Part shown: positions 23,028-34,894 of the stretch, one piece after another
How positions within the stretch are numbered: the first letter of the stretch is position 1
Layout: each line of letters begins with the position of its first letter
From: Triatoma infestans
Taxonomy: Eukaryota > Arthropoda > Insecta > Hemiptera > Reduviidae
Reading direction: 5' to 3'
Length of the DNA: 64,000 nucleotides
Assembly (NCBI GenBank): GCA_011037195.1
Contig: JAAEAF010014739.1
Coordinates: 310,001 to 374,000 of the forward strand
Translations under genes and position numbers: made by a program
The notes under the pieces: model-generated
What the model saw: the letters and a program-made list of their open reading frames with translations, nothing else
Told to the model about the DNA's origin: nothing
Databases searched by the model: none

Positions 23028-23811
23028 CAGAGTTGGGCAGTAATTAATTACATGAGTATTTAATTACACCTTCAATTAAATGAGCTTAATTGCACCATAC
23101 TTTCAATAGGAAATCAATTAAAAGTATTTGTAATATCCAATTACAATTACTGTAATCGTTTTAAGTAATTGCAAGTACTTCTTTCAGTTACTGTAATTGT
23201 AATTGAGGTTCTCAATTACAATTACTTCTTTTCTCTGACTAGTTGTAGTTACAATTACAGTACCTGCAATTCAGTTACAATTACATGTACTTGTAGTTGC
23301 AATAGTAGAATACCAAATACATATACAAAAAAAAAAAAAAAATTGAGTAATTGGACAAAAGTAATCTCTGCCACATTTCCACTCAATAACCTCCTCGGTT
23401 AAATAAATTCGATCTCCCAATTATCTTAATTTAATAATAAATTCATAATTTAATAAATAAAAAATATTTCCTAACATATGACTTTTTTTTACCATTGAGC
23501 AGTATCTAATTACTTTTTTTAATGCTATTTTGGCGTTAAACATTGCAATTACCAATTACAGTTACTTGAAATTGCATTAAAATTACTTGGAATTGCAGAA
23601 GTACATGTAATTGTATTTGTTAATTAAATTACTTTGGCTGAACCAATAATTGTAAAATGTGTACCACAATTACAATTACAATGATTCAATAAAGTAATTG
23701 CAATTACCAATTACAATGATATGTAATTGTAATTTTATTTCTGCAATTTCAAATTACAGTAATTGGTAAGTAATCGTAATTGTAATTGAAATTACGTTTT
23801 GCCCAACTCTG
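23028..23811. mobile_element. hAT-type MITE with AATTAC-rich interior
   Basis: The ends are inverted repeats: CAGAGTTGGGCA at 23028-23039 and its complement TGCCCAACTCTG at 23800-23811. They are flanked by an exact 8-bp target-site duplication CGTTGAAG (23020-23027 and 23812-23819). Eight-base duplications and CAG-starting ends are hallmarks of the hAT superfamily. The 784-bp element has no transposase. Its interior is built almost wholly of degenerate AATTAC / GTAATT units in both senses, so it can fold back on itself. The 77-codon frame inside is a by-product of this repeat. Confidence 0.96.
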
Positions 23812-23984
23812 CGTTGAAGTCATGAACGAACTTGAATAGCTTTACTCTTGACGATAGATGAAAAATACGAAACCGGTCAAGAATATCAAAAATATGCCAG
23901 ATAAGACGGATAAATTCACAGATATTATCCAACATTGCGGACCCTTCCCCTATATTCAACTATATAAATTCTTTTTACTTTTTC

Positions 23985-24680
23985 CTCCACCTAGTAAGAA
24001 CAGGAAGTATTGTGAATATTTCCAATTTCCGGAATTAATTTTTCACTGGAAATACATGATTTTGATGTCCCTTAAATCTGATAAATATGTTTTTAGATTG
24101 TTATCTGTGTACTTATATGTGCGTATGTGTGTTTGAACAAAATATCTCAAAAAGGAAATATCGCAAACTTGATATTCCTTTTATAGGAAGTAATACCACC
24201 CATATGGCCGGCCGAAGGATACGGGTAAAATCCATCAACCGGAAGTGCGACTTAACGGTTTTGTTTTGTTTTCAAGTTTTTCTTTATATATTATCCGGGA
24301 TACTTTATTTTATTTTTTCGGAATAATTTATTTTTTGGGTGGTACTGAGGGGATCCGTAATGTTTAGCTTATCTTAAAGTAACACCTCTGTACTGTCTGT
24401 CGTACTGCCACATATATAATATTAGTATACATTAGAAGTACAGTAATACAAGTACAAATTTTTTGAAACTCGGGTAACCGGATATGCAACTTTAGAGAAT
24501 GGGTTTTTGAGTGTTTTTAGAATTATTGTCTCTAAAACAACTATAAATATGTACAGTGGCCAACCATCTATAGATGACGTGTAAATTCTGTGGCTATGCT
24601 TTAAATACATATTTTCAATTTGAAGGAACTACGTCAGTTGGAATTTATTGTGATTGTAATTATTAATAGCGATCAAAATA
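23985..24680 (+). repeat. Family A, diverged copy
   Basis: It starts TTTTTACTTTTTCCTCC with AGGAAGTATTGTGAA and has a GTCCCTTAAATCTGA block and a GTGTGTTTGAACAAAATATC block. CAACCGGAAGTGCGACTT is the first internal repeat, and GTAACCGGATATGCAACTTT the second, near 24474. The end is diffuse. Frames of 79-92 codons across it are not supported. Confidence 0.7.
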
Positions 24681-25984
24681 AAAATTACAATACTTTTTGA
24701 TACTTTTGTTTAAATACTTTTTGTTTTTGTTTTTATATTTCATTCATACTTATATTTTATTTTACATACACCATAAATTCTTCATTTTCTTCCACCTGTA
24801 TATCTAGTCACCGGCTCAGTAGTTACCTACTTGTTAGAATTGTTCATGGGTCTGTGATTAGGGTATGTAGAGGTCCCCTGTAAATAGGACCGGAAGAGAA
24901 ACCTACGAAGGGTGGTAGTAGTAGCAGCAGCTAGTGCACTTCCGGTCGGCTTCTTCTCACCACCCTCACATACATACATATACACACAAACACACACACA
25001 AAAGCATGAGTGCATTGACCTTTTGTTGTTAGTAATAGGGACTATATTTTTTTTTTTCCCTAGGTGCCCTCATCGTCCCATCAGAAATCACTAGACCATT
25101 ACAAATAAAAACAGGTGAGATTACCTGTCTTGTTGTATTTAATTATATCTATTGTTATCATTATTCTGTTTTTATAATACAAATTATGTAAATTTTTATT
25201 ACTATCTCAAAAAATATCTGGATTTCAATTTTTTTATTCTATTTCTGTTTTATTGGAAGAAAATATGACTGTACATTTGTTACTAAGATTTTTTTGTTTT
25301 TAGGCATTTTGGAGTTGTAGTAGTTAATGCGTTATTTAAATCTTTTCAGATATGTTGAAACAGTAGTTGTCAATTATTCATATCTATGTAGTTAACATTT
25401 ACTAGATTATAAAAGCTTTTGTGCATAAAAACAGCTTTATTTAAAGGTAAATAAGTATAAAAACGCGTTCTTGAATCTTATTCTTCAAAATATATACCTT
25501 CGTTTTCTCTCACTTTCACCCAACTTTCTGCAAGCATTTTAATTAAGGTAACTGTATCACTTCTTTGGTTTGAGGCAAAAAACTCCTCGCACACTGATCA
25601 TCTCCTACGTCATAATTTTAGAGATTAAATTTGGAAACCTCATATATATTTAACAGGTTTAAATTGTATATGTAGTACATTCAGAAAATCTTGAAATTAT
25701 AGTGGCAGTTGGTATTGTACAATTGTGGCAAAATAAATTATAAAAAACAATATTGCATGGTAATAGCAAATAAAGCGGGAATGTCTATAGATGTAGAGGC
25801 GCCTAATGTAAAGAAAAGGTAGAGAAAATGCTGACGGGTTCATTGTTAAGGGGTAAATCGTTTGAGCTAGCGGAAGCTGGCACGCATCATGGTTTCTACA
25901 GTTCACTTAGAAAAGAATTACATTTTTTTAACAATGAAATAGGCTTGGAAAAATATCAGCACTATTATAAAATGTAGAGGGCAA
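24681..25984. other. No recognisable gene
   Basis: A GC-richer patch (24860-24965) with (GTA)n/(GCA)n units borders a CA-rich tract (24970-25000). The remainder is AT-rich. A minus-strand 69-codon frame (25697-25906) has no recognised motif. Confidence 0.5.
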
Positions 25985-26268
25985 CTCTTAAATAAACCTT
26001 AATATTCTAAACCGACAAAGTGAGGACATCTCCGACTTGTGCTCATCATATAATTTGAATGATGAAGAAAATGGCAAGCATTTCATTGCTGTCGGTCCTG
26101 TTTTAAGTGAATTTAGAATCAGGTACATATTTGGGAAAAAGAGAGCTCACACAGGTAGAACTAATAGATTTTCTTAATGATAAAGATTGGGGTGGTCTTT
26201 GTAAATATATCAACGCAGCGAGTAAATACAGAAATGATTTAGTTTCTGAATTCAACTTTTAAGTAGTT
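25985..26268 (+). pseudogene. LINE 3'-end remnant (zinc-knuckle tail)
   Basis: With one frame change near 26120-26130, the plus strand reads a DEENGKHFIAVCPVLSEFR segment and then YLGKRELTQVELIDFLND, DWGGLCKYINAASKYRN, and ends LVSEFNF-stop at 26260-26262. A His...Cys-Pro knuckle followed by a short helical tail and stop is typical of the C-terminus of LINE polymerases. The downstream AT-rich sequence may be the 3' UTR. Confidence 0.7.
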
Positions 26269-27225
26269 TCAATTTAGTTCAAAGTAGTTTTGTTATTTAT
26301 TTTCTGTAGTGCTAATCTGATATTTTTATTATTTATATTTTTTTAATTTTTAGTCTTACTAAAGTAACTTACTAAGTATAACTTCTGTTTCTGCTTTTCT
26401 GTTTATATTTCTTTTATTATATTGTACTATCTCATATTTCTTAATAGATTCATTTTTATTTGCCATTATTTCATAAGTATAGAATTTCTCTCATTTATAT
26501 TATACTATAATATTTAATGTTTAGTAATAATACTTCTTGTAGACGATTCAAAACCATGTCATTCAAGCTTAAAACAAATTTAAGTATTATAACTTATTAT
26601 TGTGTAAATAAAGCTTACTCTATCTACCTCTCCTACTTCATAATTTTCAAAATGCCTTCCTTTAAGAAAAGGAGCTACAGACCGGGATATACCTTAATCA
26701 GATAGTGCAACATTGGGATGTATGCAGGATGAGACAAAACGCATGCTCTCTTCCCAGCTCTGCTAATTTTACCCAAGTTAAGCGCTAACTAAGGTCGGGA
26801 GCGATATCAAGTTGAAGAATAACTTTATTTCTGTTAATTAAAAAGGGCTAATATGCTTTTAAAACTAAAACTCTATCATCTATTCAGTTCAAATTTCTTC
26901 GGCTTCCGCTTTTATGCTTAGTCCTTATTTCCACTAATTTTTCAGAAGACCGCGAACATTTTTTTTTCGGAAATTGTGGTTGTAGATTATAAATACAAAA
27001 CACCTTCGATGTACTTCTACCGAACTCAAAGCATGGCTTTTTTCTCGAAACGGTCTTCGCTAACTTCTGAAGTTGGGCTACTTAGGCTTGTTAAATCCAC
27101 TGCTTTTGTTGAAATATCCACGTTCAATCACTTTAAAATAGATCGTTTTTGAATTTTGGCGCAAAACCTATGGCGTAACAGCTCATGTAGGGCCAAGGCT
27201 CAGGTAGGGGGGGGGCTGTGGTGAG

Positions 27226-27575
27226 TATAATGGGTATGAGAAGGAGAGAATTGGGTTTATAACAAGAAATAAACTGGAAGTAATGCTGAACACTGTATAA
27301 TAAGGAAAGTAACACCAACTGCCCAGGACTTTACACGTAAATATATAAAATGATAGTGAGAGAATGTGGAGTAATAAAGAAAAAGGTTGTTGACGCGTTG
27401 TGACTGCTGTATGAACTGTTGCAAGACTCTTGGAAGACTCTTCCGTATGGCTAACGCAGCTGTATTTACACAGATTTTTCCACTATAGTCTGGCCTAAAC
27501 TAGTGAGTGAGACTGTCAATTTTTGTGTCTCTCTCTCTGCTTTAGATCTCTATCCTCGGATCCTATTACAGTGAG
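27226..27575 (+). repeat. Family B copy
   Basis: It shows GTATGAGAAGGAGAGAATTG, AATGCTGAACACTGTATAAT, CAGGACTTTACACGTAAATA, GTTGACGCGTTGTGACTGCT and AGTCTGGCCTAAA. A (CT)n tract near 27528 follows. The left inverted arm of the 7951-8460 copy is missing. Confidence 0.8.
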
Positions 27576-27906
27576 GTAGTTCTAGTCTTCGCTACCTATA
27601 ATGCACTACTTTTTTCTCACGGTGCCGGGTCAACACCGTATTGGCCCTCACTGGGAATCAGTCCCTGAATTCTCGCACCAAAGGTGAGTGCGCTAATCAC
27701 GCCAATCAACGTGTGGATGTTGAAATCCTTACAACGGTAGATAATCCTCAAGTGGTCTCATACGTATCATTCTTCTCACATTTTCGAGCAATTCTTCATC
27801 ATCGAAAACCGAATGACATCCTAATCTTGGCTAACCTTAAAGGCGGGCGACCCATTTTTTAAATCACACCAAAAAGTTGTCGTATTTCGGTTCACTACTT
27901 CCAGTG
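27576..27906. other. Unassigned GC-richer block
   Basis: It lies between family B and the second direct repeat. A 73-codon frame (27641-27862, starting at an ATG-less codon) has a mixed composition but no recognised domain. No stronger call can be made. Confidence 0.35.
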
Positions 27907-28349
27907 CTCAAATTTCTTCGGATTCCGCTTTTATGCTTAGTCCTTATTTCCACTAATTTTTCAGAAGACCGCGAACATTTTTTTTTCGGAAATTGTGGTT
28001 GTAGATTATAAAAATAAACAAGGAAAGAAATGGTGAAAATCGAAGTCTTAAGAAGCATTTTTGTAATAAATAGTTTTAATGCAGTCTTTTTTTAAAAAAT
28101 ATGATTACATTGTCGATAACCAAAATAGTGGTTACATAATTTACATGATGACATCAGAATTACTTGTAATTTATATTGAATTTAATAATATTCGAGAGTA
28201 TTTATTACTCACTTACAACTGAAGACTGTGTTTCATATGACGACATTGTTAGTTGTGACGTACAAGAAATATTATAAATATTACTAACTTTTCTAATAGA
28301 AGAATGTAATTATAATAATAATAATAATTTAGGACTCTTACATTTACTT

Positions 28350-28463
28350 TCACTTTACTCTAAGGGGAAGTATTGAGATCATGTCAAATTTTCGAATTGA
28401 GATTCCATCGGAAGTACATGTTTTGAGATACCCCTGAATAGGATAAAATGTTTTTAGCGAATA

Positions 28464-28505
<42 letters not shown>

Positions 28506-28965
28506 CTATTTTGAAAAAAATAACTAAAATTCAAAAATCACATTCAGTTCAAACTTGATATTCCATTTAGGTACCACCACGAAATTTTCGGTCAAAGTCT
28601 GTCAGCTGGATTAAGCAGGTTTTGGCATTTTTTTCGAAAATAGTCCCAACCAGCAATAGATTTTATGTAAACTTCATTTACCAATTATTTTACCATATAA
28701 AGGCTTTTTCTCCAGTAAAATTGATTTGTTGAGGAAAAGTGGTTTTCATCCGGCCAATCGATTTTGTCCAAAATCTTACTTTCGCCTCCACTGGTAGCAG
28801 CCCTTGACGAAATACCAAGTTTCAGCTTTCTGCTCTTTTCTATTTTTGAGTTATGTTTTTTCTGTGAGTTATGCTGACCATATACACACATACATCCAAA
28901 GACCAATTTCTAAAATCCATTTTTTTGGACACAGGGACCTCAAAATATGTATTTCCACATGATTT
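28350..28965. repeat. Family A inverted pair with AT/GT microsatellite
   Basis: A plus-strand 5' portion (28350-28720: ACTTTACTCTAAGGGGAAGT, the GAGATACCCCTGA block, then (AT)n(GT)n at 28464-28501) is followed by a minus-strand 5' portion (28800-28965: GAGTTATGCTGACCATA, CA tract, GGGACCTCAAAATATG). The two copies face each other. Confidence 0.75.
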
Positions 28966-29969
28966 CCACGCAGAGGGGAGGGACTCCAACCCAGACACTG
29001 CAACCTACCTATTGAGGCTTATTGTGCCAACCCCCTAATGTGTAGCAGAGGAATCCTCCCCTCTTCATGAGGTACAGGACCTTCCCCACCATTCCTTCTT
29101 GCAGTACGATATCCTCCGGTCTGAACGTGCCAAAGATCTCGTAATGCAATCTGCCGATTACCGCTTTACTTACTCTTACAATAGTAAGTGAAAGTAAAAA
29201 TGCAGTAAGCAAAATCGTTTTGCATGTCCCATACCAGGTATTTTAAACGGGGGGATGAAGTTGTTCGCGTCTGAGGTTGTTTTCACTTGCCCCCTGGACA
29301 TCCAACTGAACGAACAACATCAATCGCCACCGCAGCCTAAGTTCTTTTATACTAGGCCGCGCGACGCAGAATGGCTGAACAGCCGAAGTCATGACCTTAA
29401 AAAAAAAAAAAACTATTTTAAACTTGTACATACAAAATCGCTCAACTTTGTCTTAATCCAAAAATGAATGATCGTACCTAGACGATATAGACGAATTATC
29501 ACATATCCGTGACGTGGATAAGACAAAACCGACTCTCGTTTTTCATGATGCATATAAATATGAAGATGATCGTATAGATGATGCGGCGCGGCCAAAGGGT
29601 TCGAGCAAATAAAGTGGTCCTGTGTAGAAACTATTGCGATCGTACCAAAAGTACATATTTTGAGGTCCCTATGTTCAAAAAGGTTTTCCACTGACCATTA
29701 TATTTCTGCATTTTCCTAGGTATTTGTATTTAATTTCTTTTCTGTTAATAGCTGTCACTTTTTCCTTTCATTATACGTTATTACTTAATTACATGTTACA
29801 TATACGTACAAACATTTGCAAACTATTAAGTTTCTTTTTGTTCTGTAATGAAGTAAATAGTTATCAATAGATTAGTTTCTAGCCTTATGTATATATAGTC
29901 TTGCTTTTAGAGCTTCTTTATCAGAATATACTTACTTTGAGTATCGTATAAATGTACAAAATGTGTACG

Positions 29970-29972
<3 letters not shown>
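28966..29972. other. No recognisable gene; one family A scrap
   Basis: A GC-richer block (28970-29370) has several short frames on both strands without domains. At 29617-29675 a fragment with ATTGCGATCGT and TTTTGAGGTCCCT is a family A piece. The rest is AT-rich. Confidence 0.45.

Positions 29973-30017
<45 letters not shown>
29973..30017 (+). repeat. (GT)n microsatellite
   Basis: An uninterrupted GT dinucleotide run of about 22 units. Two overlapping ORFs start next to it and read its poly-Cys-Val product; they are not genes. Confidence 0.97.
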
Positions 30018-30021
<4 letters not shown>

Positions 30022-30832
30022 GTTCAAATATGTCGCAACCAGACTAAACACAAGGGACTTACTCTACACACAATCTATATGGGAAGACATCTGTGCCCTA
30101 CATTTCTTGCACCATCACATTTTTTTTTTTTTCTTTTTAAACTAAACTTTTTTTTCACTCTTTTTGGTTTATTTATTTTTTGTTCATTGCTGCGTATAAT
30201 TTGTTTTTTTTTTTATTATTATTTGTATTTTATTATTTGACCTATTTCAGCTATTCTCTTGAATTTTCTTTTTAGCACGTACAAAACATAACATGTTCGA
30301 CTGATGTATTTATTTGATGAATGTATCGTATATGTAATCTGTAACGCTTGTGTTAATATATTTATGGTTTTTTTCTGAAGTGTCATATCAGTTTTGTCGC
30401 TTTTGCTTGACGTTTTATTAATTCTCCAGCTGGAAACAAAACGGACATTGTTCTTTATATATTATCTCACTCTGATGTTCAGTAATATGACATGTAAAAA
30501 TTACAATAGAATGTCTGCTAAATAGAATCCTTATTCCTCTCCATTTTCACACTTCTTCTATTCATTTATCCGCTAAAACCAAATCGTTTGGACATATTTC
30601 CAGTTTAATGGTTGATTCTTCTATGAAAACTAGTATTATTTAGTAATTTGTTTCAATTTTTAATTGGTTAAATATTAATTCTCTTTATCGTTTATTTTTT
30701 ATACTTTTCCTTAGAACAATTCAGTAACTTTAATTTCCATCAGAATGCCTACATTCTCTTCATTCTTAGATAGACTATAGCTTCAAAAGCTGTTTGTACA
30801 AAGCTCTTTTAAAGAGCTGCTCTTTTTTACTC
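30018..30832. other. No recognisable gene
   Basis: AT-rich with several poly-T runs (30120-30131, 30206-30214). Nothing supported. Confidence 0.5.
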
Positions 30833-31020
30833 TTAAAAGAAATTATAGTGATCGGAAATATTCAAAAACCATTGAGACCGAAAATGTAGGATAGAATTCC
30901 TTGGTGATCGCCAGTCATCCGCCAGTTTGTGTCCCATTTCCGGATATATGTTTGAATCCTCCTCTTTTGCTAATCTGTCATCCAGTTCATTAGCAATGAC
31001 GCCTGAATGCCTCGTCACCG
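30833..31020 (-). pseudogene. RNase H fragment of a retroelement
   Basis: The minus strand reads TRHSGVIANELDDRLAKEE, which matches the retroelement RNase H motif with HSGV, NE..D and LAKE, including the last catalytic Asp. The preceding strand with the first three acidic residues is missing, and the frame ends after about 60 residues. It is a short dead piece of a LINE or similar element. Confidence 0.7.
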
Positions 31021-31158
31021 ATTAGAAATCCACTATCTAATCTTGTTTATTAATTAAGTTGATTAAATTGATTTTCTTATTCATTCAAATGATTGATGAT
31101 TTCTTGGGTTGTTCAGTGAGTTAAGAATGATATTGCTGTCATTAAAAATAGTGCGGTT

Positions 31159-31191
<33 letters not shown>

Positions 31192-31200
31192 ATGTGTGTT
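31159..31200 (+). repeat. (GT)n(GTAT)n microsatellite
   Basis: A GT run passes into four or so GTAT units and back into GT. Confidence 0.93.
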
Positions 31201-31569
31201 TATGTAAACGCTATCAAAATTGTCAGACGGAAACTGCTTTACTGAATAATTTTTTTTAACATAAAAAAAATATTGCCGGTAGTATTTGTTTTATTAACTT
31301 CATTATTTTATGACTCTTTAATATAATAATCATATGTTAATTATTTTATAATCATATGATTGCTTATACGCTCCTAATTCTTCAATATCTTCGGCGTGCA
31401 CACATAACTGTTTCAGAGACCTGATTCATTTAGGTCTCTTTGTGTAGCATTTTCAATATAATTTTACTTAAATTCTGTGGTAACACTAGTCTTCTATTAA
31501 AGAGCACTTCCTCTTCAGTTGAAATTTCGATGTAGTCATCATATTTCTCATTAAGAGATGCCCATTTTA
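31201..31569. other. No recognisable gene
   Basis: AT-rich spacer; no supported frame or repeat. Confidence 0.5.
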
Positions 31570-32110
31570 ACGTTTTATGCCTATTTTCGTTCAGGCCATT
31601 TCAGGGATATTTGCGTCCCTGCGAGAGTTCCAGCCTTACATTGCGGACAACATTTACACTGACTTCCCCAACATTCCACAGTCTCATTGAGCTTGCCGAA
31701 TGGATTGATGTAGGCAACGGCTTGGAACGCTCATTCACCCACATTTACACTTGTATCTTTTCACGGCTTTACACGGCTACATTTCATGTACAAACACTGA
31801 CATCCAAGGGAACCACAATAGATCTTTTAGGTACCAGCAAATTTGGCTTTTCAGCCACACCTCCTACAACTATCTAATCGCAGTTGCTATGGATGGACTG
31901 ACTTCTGTCTGTCTAATCGTATATAGATGGACTGAGATAGCTTTTTGTGATATTCTCTTTATATTTATTCCATTTGTATCTGTTATAGGCGCCCTTGAGA
32001 GGGTGGCTGGCTTTTGGAAATGGCACTATTTCATTACAGTGACTTTACCAATGTCACTGGCAGAAGAGAAGAAGTTTTTTCTGCTGGAGTGTAGGCTCTA
32101 GATGCAAGGC
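31570..32110 (+). other. Unidentified coding-like region
   Basis: Two overlapping plus-strand frames (31611-31877, 88 codons without an ATG start, and 31751-32101, 116 codons) lie in DNA of more balanced composition. The second contains hydrophobic stretches that could be membrane-like (FCDILFIFIPFVSVIGAL). No domain or family is recognised and neither frame need be real. An old transposon protein is the simplest alternative. Confidence 0.25.
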
Positions 32111-32888
32111 AGTGGGGCACAATCACTATCCTCAAAACGTTTGAACTATTTGTAGACGATCAGGTTTGAAACTGAAATATAAGCTGACTTTAAGGCCTGG
32201 AACTTTGTTTGCAGGCGACTGGCCATCCCCACTTAAATCGTTTCTTTGGTTAAGTGGTGTAATGGGAGGTTGTAAATCTTTAAGGAATATACTGTATTAG
32301 AATGATTCCAAGAATGTTTGTAGTCCTTGAATATTTTTAACTGATGGCATAAACTAATACTTATTCTTCCATAATATGACCTAAGTAGTGTACGAATTGT
32401 TGAATCGATAATAATCTTTGACGTAGCCATGGTGAAGTATTTCCTGGGCTTTTCTTCTACACTCATCAGGTAATACATCTTCAAGTTTTTGCCGTTAAGG
32501 TAAAATACTATCGATTTTCCAGTTTGGCTGTTTGTTCAAATGTTGGCTTTATAAAAAATGAATTGTAATTATGATACCGGTTAAATCATCATTAATTCGC
32601 GCTTCATCATTTGATTTCGTTGTTACTACGTGCATAGCAACTTTGGATGAATTTCGGTCCGCGATAAATCATCCAAAACGAAGAATTTTATGACGGAACC
32701 GGTATTCAAGTTTACTCATTTTGTCAACAACACACATCCCGCTTACTTTAAACAGCCTTATAAAACAAACTATCTGTCTGTTCAAATTCACTTTTGCAAC
32801 AAGTGTGCCAACATAACAAAACTGTAATTTCATTTGTAGCAATGCTGTCTATGGGCACTGGCCGAGAACTTTTCACCTTGCCCTAATC
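32111..32888. other. No recognisable gene
   Basis: A minus-strand 83-codon frame (32233-32484) has no motif. The patch at 32570-32710 is less AT-rich, with ACCGGTT near 32577 and AACCGGT near 32698 in opposite sense. Confidence 0.45.
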
Positions 32889-32993
32889 TAAGTGTGATTT
32901 GAGACCACCTTAAGTGATTAATATTTTCAACTCTTCTTCCACATAGTAGTAGGTGTGATTTGATACCACTTTGAGTGATTAATCTTTTCCACT
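32889..32993. repeat. Tandem duplication, ~63-bp period
   Basis: GTGTGATTTGAGACCACCTT (from 32891) recurs with four changes from 32953, each followed by an AAGTGATTAAT-like block. Confidence 0.75.
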
Positions 32994-34195
32994 TACGTGG
33001 TGAAGGGAGTTTGTCCTAGACTGAAAACTCTTAGATATTGGATCATTATGAACATAATTAACTAGCCTCATATCCTCAAACGAATTATATTATTTATATC
33101 TTGATCTGATCCCATATTTCTGCTATCAGTTGCTACTTATCTTACAAGCTTGAGCTCCCTTTAGACTTATGTATAACAAAACCCAAAGCTCAGTTTAGGC
33201 TGAATTATGGGTTTTCTCTTCTTCGATTTCTACTGGTTTCGTGAATGCCGTGTCACTGTTTCACACAGGTTTTTTATTTTCACATTTCTTCCTATTTTAC
33301 TTATTTAAGTGATGTCCAATATTTCGATTTACCCTTAACTAATACAATCACATGCAATAATTATAGTTTTGTATTGTTTTATTTTTTATTCTTTGTCTCT
33401 GTAATCATCTAGTTATGAAGTTATTTTCCTCAGGATTCCCGGATGATAAATGATAGGAGACATTTTTCTCTTTTGTGTAAGGAAATCTAATAGTGATATT
33501 GTCGTCATTACAAGCAAAAAAAAAAATAAAAAAATACAAGTTTATAATACATAATTACATAAAAACAGTAGAAAATAACTACATAATTCCCTCGTTATAT
33601 TGAATACAGGTGAGTGATTTGGTGTGTGTGTTTGTGTGAAAGTATCATGAACCGTGAAAGCACTCATTCTCCCTTGGCCTCACACACACACATTCTGGGA
33701 CTTTTGTTTCTAATTTAATGATTTTAAAAACAGGTAAAAGATTAATATCTTCTTTATTCTAACTAGTATATGGTAGATTCACCACCTGAATTTTTTTTTT
33801 ATATTTATTCATGCTTCACTGAGACTTTATGAGAGAATTATTAGTGAGAGTAGAAGAAATGTAATTATTAACAGTAGGATACTATTTTCGCGTTAATTCA
33901 CTAATGACGTCATTAAATATTTAGCTTATTTTAAAGTTTGCTTCAAAAAACAATAACAGTAATTTTAATTGGCACTTAGAAATAGCAAAAGAATTGGGAC
34001 CCTCTTCTAAGAAATTTGTATATAGGTGGTACTTGTACTGAAGTTAGAACTTTAGAGGAAAGCTTAGCACTACAGATGTCCCAGAACACCCCAAAAATAT
34101 CAATATTTTTAAGAAAATTCATTCAGAAATTATAAATAAAATTTTGTTCTCGAGTTTTCAATGATTTTTCTTTAAATATTTAGTTTGAAAATAAA
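32994..34195. other. No recognisable gene
   Basis: AT-rich; short GT and CA tracts at 33620-33635 and 33681-33692. Nothing supported. Confidence 0.5.
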
Positions 34196-34241
34196 GAAAC
34201 ATGACACATATAAAGCTGATAATTTATATGTGTCATGTTTC
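34196..34241. repeat. Perfect 19-bp arm hairpin
   Basis: GAAACATGACACATATAAA (34196-34214) and its exact complement (34223-34241) flank the loop GCTGATAA; GCTGATAA is partly repeated just after it (CTGATAATTTATG). Confidence 0.9.
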
Positions 34242-34619
34242 TGATAATTTATGAAATACATTTCTTTTCTATGTTTAATTTATTTAATTTAACACTATCT
34301 CCTTTTTCTTCAAACCTTTTTACATATTTTCGTATATTAATGCTGCAAGCCGTTCAGTGTTCAGCCATTATTTTACCCGCTTATGAAAAGCATGATAATT
34401 CAAATAATATATTTTACCTTCTTATAATTATTTAATAAAACATTATCTCTATCTCAAATCTACCTTTTGTTTAATATTTTCTGACATTAATCTTGCATGC
34501 TTTTGAATGTTTATTTATTTATCTATCTATCTATCTAACTATATATCTATATATATATTCGTCTTCATTAAATTTTATATATTCTTATTTATATAATGCA
34601 CTTGTTTCCTATCCCCCAC

Positions 34620-34845
34620 CCCCACATTAAAATACTATGACAAGACACCGAGCATGGTAACTTGCACCTTATAACATCTTTACCAGAAAACTTAATTTTA
34701 AATTGTTTTTCAATAGACATTATTTATTATTATATAACAATATTTAATTTTTAATCATAATTTATACTTATTCTTCTATTGTAATACACGCGATACACAT
34801 ACTTCTATAGCCTTATAACCTTCCGCATACAATCAACTAGTGCGG
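34620..34845 (+). repeat. Family D fragment
   Basis: It resembles 10265-10460: the CGAGCATGGTAACTTGC block, CTTATAACATC, and CCTTATAACCTTCC near the end appear in similar order. The start is GC-poor and the ends are unclear. Confidence 0.4.
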
Positions 34846-34894
34846 TGCGTGATAGAAACATTAAGAAACAAAAATATGCCCCGACGGATAAAAT

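Larger units (their letters stand above)
26888..28013. repeat. ~107-bp direct repeat pair, 1 kb apart
   Basis: The block at 26888-26995 recurs at 27908-28013 almost unchanged (CAAATTTCTTCGG, TTTTATGCTTAGTCC, AGAAGACCGCGAACATT and TGTGGTTGTAGATTATAAA in both). The DNA between them includes a family B copy (27226-27575) and a GC-richer block (27580-27860) of unknown origin. The pair could be short terminal repeats of a composite insertion or the result of a duplication. Confidence 0.85.

Noticed and set aside
23169..23402. 77-codon ORF within the hAT MITE
   Set aside because: It arises from the AATTAC repeats and ends in a poly-A-encoded Lys run; no transposase features.
29963..30240. ORFs of 60 and 87 codons rich in Cys and Val
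   Set aside because: They are translations of the (GT)n microsatellite followed by poly-T.
31611..32101. Overlapping 88- and 116-codon frames as a membrane protein gene
   Set aside because: Hydrophobic stretches occur readily in this AT-rich DNA; no splice sites or family match were recognised, so it is listed only as coding-like.
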